Origin: Sphaerochaeta sp. S2
GTDB lineage: Bacteria > Spirochaetota > Spirochaetia > Sphaerochaetales > Sphaerochaetaceae
DNA length: 38,005 bases
Direction: 5' to 3'
NCBI RefSeq assembly: GCF_016406725.1
Contig: NZ_JAEKNT010000480.1
Span: 1-38,005 of the forward strand
Shown piece by piece: positions 16,348-23,333 of this stretch. Both the position numbers and the translations under genes were made by a program. Every line of letters begins with the position of its first letter. Within the stretch, counting starts at the first letter, position 1. The notes beneath the pieces are model-generated. The model made no database searches. It saw only the letters and a list, made by a program, of their open reading frames with translations, and had not been told where the DNA came from.

Positions 16348-17775
16348 TTATAGCCTCATCAGGGTATGATCCCCTTCCTCAATCGTGAAGGAGTAGGATG
16401 CGAAGTCAGCGTTCAGGGTTATGGCTCTTCCCCTGTGTTCCCAGGTGATGATCAAGTGTTCTTCATCAGTGGGCTCCTCCATCTGGAAGATGCCATCAAA
16501 GGCGGGGTGGGAGGAGCGAAGTTCCATCAACAGACGGAGAGCAACCACCACCGGTCGCTGGACCGCCTCATCAACCTCTTCCTTGGTGTAATAATGCCGG
16601 TTGATGTTTCTCCCTTCCTTGGTCTTTTCAAGCAGTTCCAGGTCATTGCTTCCTGCGAGCATTCCCACATAGTAGATCTGAGGAATGCCTGGACTGAAGA
16701 ACTGGACTGCCCTGGCAAGCAGGTATGCACGGTCATCTTCTCCCAGGGCGGAGTAGTAGGTGCAGTTGATCTGGTAGATATCAAGGTTGTTGTACGTTTC
16801 GCTGTTGTAGATTCTCTTGACATTCGCCCCATGATCGTAGAGATGTTCCTTGGTTGCATCAATCTCCTCATCAGGGAGAAGGCCATAGACATCCACCACG
16901 CCGATTCCATCATGGGTGTCGAGTGTGGTGTATTGGTTTCTGGGACAGATGGCAAACCAGTTCTTCAGGTACTGGGTCTGGTGGAAGTAGAGAGCATGGA
17001 GCATCAGCATAGGCAAGGCGAAGTCATAGACAGGGTAGCTATGGCTGGCAAGCTTGAGCTGGATGGAGTAGTGTTCATGGATTTCAGGCAGTACATCAGA
17101 GCCATATTTCTCGACTACGCTCCGACATTTTGCCAGTAGCTGCCAGGTCTCCGGCTCTACAAAGAAACAGTCTGTGTCCTTCTTTTTGAATGCGTAGGCA
17201 AACGCATCCAGGCGAACGATCTTTGCTCCATGCTGGGCAAGCCTCGCAAGATTTGCTTCCATGAAGGATTCTCCCAGATCAGTCTGTACGTTCAAGTCAA
17301 TTTGTTCTTCACTGAAGGTGCACCAGAGTTTCCTTTTCTCACCACCGGAGAAGGTAACCGTTTCATAGGGGTCCTTTGGTTTTCGCTTGTAGATCTTCTG
17401 GATTTGCTCCTCAGTGGGTTCTCCTCCCCAAAAGGTCTCGTAGTCAATGAAGTAGTCCTTGCTCGGAGAGTCAGGGCCTTCGGCGAGATACTCCTTCAGT
17501 AATGGGCTCTTGGCAGAGATATGGTTGATCATATAGTCGAAGACCAGGTCGTAGGTTTCTGCAAGGTGGTCGATATCTTTCCAGGAGCCAAAGGTAGGGT
17601 CTACCTCTTCATAGGTGTATGGTGCAAAGCCCCTGTCCCCTGAGGAGGGAAAGAAAGGGAGGATATGCAGTGAGGTCAATGCCTTGCTGAAATGTTTGGA
17701 CAGGATGGTATCCAAGTCGGAAAGATTTGATCCCATTGAGTCGGGATAGGTGATAAGCATGACTCCATTCTTCAT
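16348..17775 (-). CDS. Sucrose phosphorylase (GH13)
   Basis: The 475-residue product is a glycoside hydrolase family 13 phosphorylase that would convert sucrose and phosphate to glucose 1-phosphate and fructose in the cytoplasm. It opens MKNGVMLITYPDS and has FFPSSGDRGFAPYTY. The catalytic nucleophile is D190 (VRLDAFAYA), the acid/base E231 (LPEIHEH) and the stabiliser D289 (DTHDGIG), almost the same numbering as the Bifidobacterium enzyme. The conserved YNNLDIYQINCTYYSAL region supports sucrose over other GH13 phosphorylase substrates. The frame opens at 17850, but GGAGG lies five bases before the ATG at 17775. No sugar transporter is adjacent, so uptake must be encoded elsewhere. I give no gene symbol because gtfA and sucP are both used. 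Confidence 0.93.
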   Translation of the reverse strand: MKNGVMLITYPDSMGSNLSDLDTILSKHFSKALTSLHILPFFPSSGDRGFAPYTYEEVDPTFGSWKDIDHLAETYDLVFDYMINHISAKSPLLKEYLAEGPDSPSKDYFIDYETFWGGEPTEEQIQKIYKRKPKDPYETVTFSGGEKRKLWCTFSEEQIDLNVQTDLGESFMEANLARLAQHGAKIVRLDAFAYAFKKKDTDCFFVEPETWQLLAKCRSVVEKYGSDVLPEIHEHYSIQLKLASHSYPVYDFALPMLMLHALYFHQTQYLKNWFAICPRNQYTTLDTHDGIGVVDVYGLLPDEEIDATKEHLYDHGANVKRIYNSETYNNLDIYQINCTYYSALGEDDRAYLLARAVQFFSPGIPQIYYVGMLAGSNDLELLEKTKEGRNINRHYYTKEEVDEAVQRPVVVALRLLMELRSSHPAFDGIFQMEEPTDEEHLIITWEHRGRAITLNADFASYSFTIEEGDHTLMRL

Positions 17776-17802
17776 AGCTTCCTCCATCTGGTTTGAGACT
17801 TT

Positions 17803-17831
17803 ACTATGCAATACCGTATGGTATATGTCAA
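17803..17831 (-). promoter_or_regulatory. sucrose phosphorylase promoter
   Basis: On the minus strand a consensus TTGACA (17831-17826) is followed after exactly 17 nt by CATAGT (17808-17803), which matches four of six -10 positions. Transcription would start near 17796, about 20 nt before the chosen ATG at 17775 and just upstream of its Shine-Dalgarno sequence. The -35 box is part of the LacI-type palindrome. Confidence 0.7.
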
Positions 17832-17844
17832 GCGTTTGACATAT
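17823..17844. promoter_or_regulatory. LacI-family operator overlapping the sucP -35 box
   Basis: Nine-base arms ATATGTCAA and TTGACATAT are perfect reverse complements around GCGT, giving the core TGTCAAGCGTTTGACA with a central CG typical of LacI/GalR-family sites. Because the palindrome contains TTGACA on each strand, a bound repressor would block RNA polymerase at the sucP -35. The encoded LacI protein at 15387-16346 is the natural ligand, by inference. Confidence 0.75.
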
Positions 17845-17994
17845 TTTCAATATTCAATTTTTCAGGTAGTGTAGCGCGTACGATTTTACAAGAAGGGTGA
17901 TGGATAGGACTCAGTAAACTATGGCTTTTAGTGAACTATCTGTATTTCCCAAAACATATTCCTTGACCGAGAGCAAAGAAGTGTAAAAAAGTTC

Positions 17995-18022
17995 TTGACA
18001 GAATTCTTATATAGGGTAAGAT
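17995..18022 (+). promoter_or_regulatory. Promoter of the tctCBA-flavoenzyme operon
   Basis: Consensus TTGACA (17995-18000) is followed after 16 nt by TAAGAT (18017-18022), a four-of-six -10 match. The predicted start near 18029 falls inside the first TTGCATGCAA palindrome, so a repressor bound there would occlude initiation. Confidence 0.6.
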
Positions 18023-18024
18023 TG

Positions 18025-18054
18025 TTGCATGCAATAAAGAATAGTTGCATGCAA
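18025..18054. promoter_or_regulatory. Paired TTGCATGCAA operators before tctC
   Basis: Two perfect copies of the 10-bp palindrome TTGCATGCAA lie at 18025-18034 and 18045-18054, with centres 20 bp apart, about two helical turns. The second copy extends to GTTGCATGCAAC followed by AAT. The same sequence forms the perfect 22-bp palindrome at 26146-26167. The sites lie at and just after the predicted transcription start. The LacI-family protein at 22335-23333, encoded in this operon, is the likely binder. Confidence 0.7.
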
Positions 18055-18101
18055 CAATTATACCGTGCTACATGGTGTGGCACACTCCTAAGGAGGAGAC
18101 A

Positions 18102-19079
18102 ATGAAGAAACTGTTGATTTTAGCTGTCATTCTCATGCTTGCTTTCCCTGTACTTGCTAACGGGACGCAGGAAGAGGCTATTGACGCGTATCCCTCGCGG
18201 AATGTAAGGGTTATCATCCCTTGGTCCGTTGGTGGAATGACTGATGTTCTGACCCGTCCTGTGGCCAGCCACCTTGAGAAGCAGTTTGGGGTACCCTTTG
18301 TTGTTGAGAACAAACCTGGTGGTGGCGGTGTTGTAGGATCACTGGAAATTGAAGAGTCCGCCAATGATGGCTATGTCATTGGAACCACTTCCATGTCCAC
18401 GGTCTCTGCAAAGTATGTCTCTCCGGTATACCCAGACATCCACAATGTTGAGTTGATCAGCCAGGTCATCACCATCCCTGCAACGGTTACCGTCAATGCT
18501 GACAGCCCATTCATGACCCTGCAGGACTTGCTGGACTATGCAAAGGCCAACCCTGGAAAGCTTAAGAATTCCAACTCTGGTTCCGGTGCAAGTGCACATA
18601 TCTATGCCTCTTACTTTGAAGCCATGGCTGGCATCAAAGTGAATCATATCCCGTATCCTGCTTATGCAGAAGCGGTAACAGCACTTCTGGGTGGACATGT
18701 TGATATGACCAACATCCCACTTCCAGACCTCTCTGCACACGTTGATTCTGGTGCATTGAGACTGCTTGCAATTGCATCTGCTGAGCGTCACCCTTCCTAT
18801 CCTGATGTACCTACCCTCAAGGAACTTGGTATTGATGTAGTAATGGGTAACTACAGTGGTTTTGTTGCTCCCAAGGGCACCGATCCTGAGAAAGTGAGAA
18901 TTCTTGACGAGGCAATCGGCAAGGCCATGCAGGACGAGACCATCCGTAAGTTCTTGATCGATGCTGGTTATCAGCCTGTCTACCTTGACCGTAATGAGTT
19001 CAAGACGGTTATTGCAGATGCTGAGAAGCAGCTTGAGTTCTTGGTCAATGAGCTCGGTGTTGAGTTTGTTGATGACTGA
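18102..19079 (+). CDS. tctC: Tripartite tricarboxylate transporter substrate-binding protein (TctC/Bug family)
   Basis: The 325-residue protein begins with a cleavable signal peptide (MKKLLILAVILMLAFPVLA, no lipobox cysteine) and should be secreted as the soluble binding protein. The mature part has the family pattern NVRVIIPWSVGGMTDVLTRPVA (after about residue 34), PFVVENKPGGGG and PYPAYAEAVTALLGGHVDM. The aspartate-free first loop and the APKGTDPEKV segment are normal for Bug proteins, which bind carboxylates such as citrate, glutarate or aromatic acids. The longest frame opens at 18045; AGGAGG at 18091-18096, five bases from the ATG at 18102, fixes the start and removes a false N-terminus. 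It is the first gene of a six-gene operon. The ligand cannot be read from sequence. Confidence 0.93.
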   Translation: MKKLLILAVILMLAFPVLANGTQEEAIDAYPSRNVRVIIPWSVGGMTDVLTRPVASHLEKQFGVPFVVENKPGGGGVVGSLEIEESANDGYVIGTTSMSTVSAKYVSPVYPDIHNVELISQVITIPATVTVNADSPFMTLQDLLDYAKANPGKLKNSNSGSGASAHIYASYFEAMAGIKVNHIPYPAYAEAVTALLGGHVDMTNIPLPDLSAHVDSGALRLLAIASAERHPSYPDVPTLKELGIDVVMGNYSGFVAPKGTDPEKVRILDEAIGKAMQDETIRKFLIDAGYQPVYLDRNEFKTVIADAEKQLEFLVNELGVEFVDD

Positions 19080-19106
19080 TCTGTCTTGAAGACGGAGTAA
19101 TGAGAT

Positions 19107-19139
19107 ATATCGTCCTCAAGCATCGATTGGGGACGATAT
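19107..19139 (+). other. Intercistronic stem-loop between tctC and tctB
   Basis: ATATCGTCC (19107-19115) pairs perfectly with GGACGATAT (19131-19139), extended by one GU and one GC pair, around an 11-nt loop. No long T-run follows. Such hairpins after binding-protein genes usually stabilise the upstream message or partly terminate it, giving more binding protein than permease. Confidence 0.6.
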
Positions 19140-19172
19140 TTAATGCTAATCTACAGATATTTGGAGAAGTAG

Positions 19173-19652
19173 ATGACTAAAAAAAACATGGATATCCTGG
19201 CAGGAATCGGGTTCTTCGCATTTGCAGGCCTGCTTTTCATCGCAGCTGGGTTCATGCCTACCCGTGAAGGTGGCATTCCTGCACTCAATACAGGGTTTTA
19301 TCCAAGAATGCTTTCCATCATCCTTGCTGTCTTGTCAGTATTGATGATCATTGAAGCTATCCGCAAACAGTATGTACAGAAAGACGTTGAAGCATGGTGG
19401 ACCACCAAGGCTGCTTTCTCCCTCTTCGCTGTTACGCTTATCCTGCTGGTACTGTACCCCTTTATCATGAAATTTCTTGGCTTTGCCACTGCAAGCCTGA
19501 TCTTCATCACCACACTCACCTGGATGTTGAGTGACAAAGCACACCGCAGACCCTTGGTTATCGGGGGAATCTCCCTTGCGCTGACTGTAATCGTCTATAT
19601 CATCTTCAAGATGGTACTTGCCATCCCCTTCCCACAAGGGATGTTGATCTAA
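19173..19652 (+). CDS. tctB: Tripartite tricarboxylate transporter small membrane subunit TctB
   Basis: The 159-residue protein has four predicted membrane helices (about residues 6-27, 43-62, 78-100 and 118-150) and the typical short TctB length. GFYPRML after the first helix is a common TctB feature. It forms the membrane complex with TctA and is fed by the TctC binding protein, using an ion gradient for uptake. The ATG has GGAGA upstream. It sits between tctC and tctA, 18 nt before the latter. Confidence 0.9.
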   Translation: MTKKNMDILAGIGFFAFAGLLFIAAGFMPTREGGIPALNTGFYPRMLSIILAVLSVLMIIEAIRKQYVQKDVEAWWTTKAAFSLFAVTLILLVLYPFIMKFLGFATASLIFITTLTWMLSDKAHRRPLVIGGISLALTVIVYIIFKMVLAIPFPQGMLI

Positions 19653-19670
19653 CACAAAGAGGATTTCATC

Positions 19671-21179
19671 ATGGAATTGTTTTCAATGGATTTATATCTT
19701 TCGGGATTGCAGCAATTTACCAACCCAGCCATGTTCCTTTCCTCCTTCCTGGGGGTATTGGTAGGAATTGTGTTCGGAGCCTTGCCAGGCCTTACTGCAA
19801 CCATGACCATTGCCGTATTCATCCCCTTTACCTTTGGGATGTCACCCTATATCTCCTTTGCCTTCTTGTTGGGGCTGTATACCGGAGCTGTGTATGGAGG
19901 GTCGATCTCGGCCATCCTGATCAACATCCCGGGAACACCTTCAGCTATCGCAACCAGTCTGGACGGATATCCGATGAGCCAGGCCGGGCGTGCAGGAGAG
20001 GCCATCGGTATTTCCACGATTAGTTCCACCATTGGGGGATTCCTCAGTGTGTTTGTCCTGATGTTTGCAGCACCGGCCATTGCCAGTGTTGCCCTGAAAT
20101 TCAGTGCAGAAGAATATGTAGGGATTACCCTTATCGGACTAAGTATCATTGCAATCATCTCACCTGGTTCCACCATCAAGGGGCTGATCGCCGGTGTTAT
20201 CGGTCTGATCATCGGAATTGTAGGCTTGGACCCCATCACCGGATATCCCCGGTTCATAATGGGGCAGGCAGAGCTGTTGGAAGGAATCGACTCAATCCCG
20301 GTTATGATCGGTATGTATGGTCTCTCTGAGATGCTGGTGCAGATCTCCAGCGCCGAATACAAGGTAACCGTTGAACAGAAGTTGAGTAAGATTGTTCCTC
20401 CCTGGAAGGATATCAAGAGAATATTTGGTACAGTAGTGCGATCTTCCTTTATTGGAGTATTGATCGGTGCGCTCCCTGCAGCTGGTGGTTCCATTGCTTC
20501 CTTGGTCGCCTATGGACAAGAGAAGCGTCTGGGTAAACGCCGAGACTTGCTTGGTACCGGTATTATTGAGGGAATTGCGGCTCCGGAGGCTGCAAACAAT
20601 GCAAGCACCGGTGGTGCCTTGATCCCCATGCTTACCCTCGGTATCCCAGGGGATGCGATGACCGCAGTCTTGATGGGTGGCCTTATCATCCAGGGACTTC
20701 GTCCAGGTCCTCTGTTGTTCCAACAGCAGATGCCGTTCGTCTCCTCAATTTTCATCAGCTTGCTGCTCTCGGTAGTCTTTATGTGCATCCTCGGCTTGCT
20801 TGGTGCACGCGTATATGCAAAGCTGATCAGCTTCCCGAAGAAGTATCTCATCCCAGCCATCCTGGTATTTGGGTTGGTCGGTAGCTATGCCATCAGCAAC
20901 TCAATCTTTGATATCTGGGTACTCATCATCAGTGGTTTGGTCGGGTTCCTCTTCAGGAAGATCGGCTTGCCCATTGCACCGATTATTCTTGGAATGATCC
21001 TCGGACCCTTGTTTGAGAGCAATTTCAGACGTGCCTTGATGTTGAATGAAGGCAATTGGGCTACATTTGTCCAGAGACCTATCAGCCTGTTCTTCCTGGT
21101 TGTTGTGGTGGTGGTACTTGCCGGCCCAGTAGTCATGAAGAAACTCAAGAATATCATTACAAATACCAAGGGAGTATAA
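19671..21179 (+). CDS. tctA: Tripartite tricarboxylate transporter large permease TctA
   Basis: The 502-residue protein has about 10-12 hydrophobic helices and the diagnostic TctA segments: VFGALPGLTATMTIAVFIPFT (first 50 residues), YGGSISAILINIPGTPSAIAT (about 75-95), and the second half-copy GALPAAGGSIASLVAYGQEKR and LTLGIPGDAMTAVLMG. The repeated G-L/I-P-G motifs reflect the family's internal duplication. It is the transport channel of the system, at the usual family length. The stop codon is followed after 3 nt by the next ATG, so translation of the flavoenzyme gene is probably coupled. Confidence 0.94.
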   Translation: MELFSMDLYLSGLQQFTNPAMFLSSFLGVLVGIVFGALPGLTATMTIAVFIPFTFGMSPYISFAFLLGLYTGAVYGGSISAILINIPGTPSAIATSLDGYPMSQAGRAGEAIGISTISSTIGGFLSVFVLMFAAPAIASVALKFSAEEYVGITLIGLSIIAIISPGSTIKGLIAGVIGLIIGIVGLDPITGYPRFIMGQAELLEGIDSIPVMIGMYGLSEMLVQISSAEYKVTVEQKLSKIVPPWKDIKRIFGTVVRSSFIGVLIGALPAAGGSIASLVAYGQEKRLGKRRDLLGTGIIEGIAAPEAANNASTGGALIPMLTLGIPGDAMTAVLMGGLIIQGLRPGPLLFQQQMPFVSSIFISLLLSVVFMCILGLLGARVYAKLISFPKKYLIPAILVFGLVGSYAISNSIFDIWVLIISGLVGFLFRKIGLPIAPIILGMILGPLFESNFRRALMLNEGNWATFVQRPISLFFLVVVVVVLAGPVVMKKLKNIITNTKGV

Positions 21180-21182
21180 CGT

Positions 21183-22322
21183 ATGCTTGATACGAATAGT
21201 ATATTGCTCAGTTCACTGAAAATTGGAAATCGTACTGCACAGAACCGCTTTGTTGCCCAACCAATGGAAGGGAATGACGGGGAAAATGGAGCAGTATCAG
21301 AGCGCGCAATCAAGCGCTATACACAGCTTGCAGAGGGGAAGTGGGGTGTCATCGTTATTGAGGCACTTGCAGTAAAAAGTGATGCCTTGGCAAGAAAGAA
21401 CCAGATGGTGATCAACAGAGAACACCTTCCGGGATTCAAGAAGCTGGTTTCAGAGATGAAAAAGGCCGACCCCAATGCCCTGATTCTTTTCCAGATCACC
21501 CACTCAGGACGCAAGAGTGGCAAGGACTTTTCCCAGCCAACTGCCTTGTATGATCCAGCACCCCATGAGCACTTGCTCACCACCGAGGAGATTGATGAAA
21601 TACAACGCCTGTTTGTGGAAGCAACCCTGCTCGCAGAAGAGGCAGGTGCCGATGGTGTGGATTTCAAGATGTGCCATGGGTACTTCGGGTGTGAATTGCT
21701 TCGTCCTGCAAACCAGAGAGATGACAAGTGGGGAGGTTCCTTCCAGAACCGTACCCGATTCCTCTCTGAGTCTGTGAAGGAACTGAAGACCCGTCTGAAG
21801 AACAAGGACTTCATCCTTGGCAGCAGAATCAGCTACTGGGAAGGGATCAAGGGCGGATGTGGCACAAAGAGCGCTGATGACGCGGTGGAAGATCTAAATG
21901 AGATGGACGAGGTGATCCGGCTTATGGTCAACCTTGGCCTGGATTATGTGAATGTCTCAGCAGGAATTCCTGGGGTAACCAGTGAAATCACCCGACCGAC
22001 TGCAACCTCCAAGTGGTTTTATCTTCACCAGTTCAGGTATGCCCGAAGGGCGAAAGCCTTGGTCGGGGATGCAATGAAGGTGTTTGGTTCTGCCTATTCT
22101 GTCCTCAAGGAAGAAGCACTTCCCCTTGCAGAAGAGAACTTGCAGAACGGGGACACAGACTTCGTAGGTTGGGGAAGACAGACACTTGCTGACCCACTAT
22201 TCCCGAAACGCCTTGCTCTGGGGGAGCAGGTGGATTATTGTAAACTTTGTTCGGGCTGTTCAAAACTCATGGTGAAACAGGAGAAGGTGAAGTGCATCAT
22301 CTACCCTGTGATAAAAGAATAG
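21183..22322 (+). CDS. Old-yellow-enzyme-like NADH:flavin oxidoreductase with C-terminal cysteine cluster
   Basis: The 379-residue product is a single TIM-barrel FMN domain of the old yellow enzyme class. It shows RFVAQPMEGN (about 23-32), FQITHSGRKSG, the catalytic-loop region MCHGYFGCELLRPANQRDDKWGGSFQNR, and the phosphate-binding FGSAYSV and GWGRQTLADP. The end has four cysteines (C353, C356, C359, C371), similar to the 4Fe-4S site of 2,4-dienoyl-CoA reductases, but the FAD/NAD(P)H domains that follow in those enzymes are absent. It would need an external electron donor or use NAD(P)H directly. Members reduce activated C=C bonds. Its place directly behind tctA suggests that it acts on the imported acid; this is inference. 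Confidence 0.85.
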   Translation: MLDTNSILLSSLKIGNRTAQNRFVAQPMEGNDGENGAVSERAIKRYTQLAEGKWGVIVIEALAVKSDALARKNQMVINREHLPGFKKLVSEMKKADPNALILFQITHSGRKSGKDFSQPTALYDPAPHEHLLTTEEIDEIQRLFVEATLLAEEAGADGVDFKMCHGYFGCELLRPANQRDDKWGGSFQNRTRFLSESVKELKTRLKNKDFILGSRISYWEGIKGGCGTKSADDAVEDLNEMDEVIRLMVNLGLDYVNVSAGIPGVTSEITRPTATSKWFYLHQFRYARRAKALVGDAMKVFGSAYSVLKEEALPLAEENLQNGDTDFVGWGRQTLADPLFPKRLALGEQVDYCKLCSGCSKLMVKQEKVKCIIYPVIKE

Positions 22323-22334
22323 GTGATTGATGGC

Positions 22335-23333
22335 ATGACAAAGCGAGTAACGGTATATGATATTTCGAAACGGCTGGGACTTAGTCCCAGTACCGTTTCG
22401 AGGGTACTCAACAACTCTTCCCTCATCAGTACAGAGAAGAAGGAACTCATCCTTCGTACTGCAGAAGAGATGGGGTACCAAAAACGAGCAATCAAACGAC
22501 AGAAAGGACGGGCAATTATCAATATCCGCCTGTTTCTGCCCAAGACCCAGTTCAGTTACATCCATCTCTTCTATGATGTGGCTGAATTGATCGAAGGTAT
22601 CCAGCATGGATTCGGCGAAACTCGTGTGAATATCATTACCAGCTTGAATGATGGCGATCTCTCGCTCTTCGACTCCAAGAAACTTGGGGACATCGATGGG
22701 TGCATTTTCGCATTCACCAAACCCTCTGATGCCCTTGAGGAACTTCTGGAAGACCGTTCTGTCCCGTTCATCCTTCTGAACCGTTCAAACCCTGAACATA
22801 ACTATGTGTTGGTGGATAACCTGGTCGGTATGGACGCCTTGGTGAATGCGATGTACAAGAAGCGGGGGGAATCCCTCAAGCCTTGTTACGTCGGTTTTTC
22901 AAAACTTCCTTCGGTAAGTGAACAACGTGAGATGGGAGTCTATAAAGGGTGCCAGGCCCGTAATATTCCCTTTGACCGTGATAAGGATGTGATTATGGTG
23001 GACTCTCTCACCGAACTACGTGAGAAAGTACTGCCCGCAATAGAGGAGCACTCCTATAACGGGGTTTTCTGCTTCAACGACCTTATGGCTGTTTCTCTCT
23101 ACCAAACTGCTTTGAGAAGAAATTGGAGGGTACCTGACCTGTTTTCCCTCACAGGATTTGACAACTCCCCCATGTTGCAACTATTGGACCAGAGGATCGA
23201 CACTATTGAGTTCTCACTCCTGAAATTGGGAAAAGAAGCGGGGATGTGGTTGAACGGTCGCATTATCAATCGTTTGGATAATGCAATACAGAAAGCCTTG
23301 GAAGGGGACTATATCGTAGGAGAAACAATCTAG
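22335..23333 (+). CDS. LacI-family regulator embedded in the tct/flavoenzyme operon
   Basis: The 332-residue protein has a LacI helix-turn-helix (VTVYDISKRLGLSPSTVSRVLNN, about residues 5-27) and a sugar-binding-type effector domain with FCFNDLMAVSLYQTA and LTGFDNSPMLQLLDQ. The frame can open with GTG at 22323, but AGGTGAT at 22321-22327, matching the anti-Shine-Dalgarno well, lies eight bases before the ATG at 22335, so that start is chosen. It is the best candidate to bind the TTGCATGCAA sites upstream of tctC and between the SDR and DASS genes. Its effector is probably the acid or an intermediate of the pathway rather than a sugar. Confidence 0.9.
   Translation: MTKRVTVYDISKRLGLSPSTVSRVLNNSSLISTEKKELILRTAEEMGYQKRAIKRQKGRAIINIRLFLPKTQFSYIHLFYDVAELIEGIQHGFGETRVNIITSLNDGDLSLFDSKKLGDIDGCIFAFTKPSDALEELLEDRSVPFILLNRSNPEHNYVLVDNLVGMDALVNAMYKKRGESLKPCYVGFSKLPSVSEQREMGVYKGCQARNIPFDRDKDVIMVDSLTELREKVLPAIEEHSYNGVFCFNDLMAVSLYQTALRRNWRVPDLFSLTGFDNSPMLQLLDQRIDTIEFSLLKLGKEAGMWLNGRIINRLDNAIQKALEGDYIVGETI

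Noticed and set aside
16366-17139. 257-codon plus-strand frame
   Set aside because: It is antisense to the sucrose phosphorylase catalytic region and lacks a Shine-Dalgarno sequence or family match.
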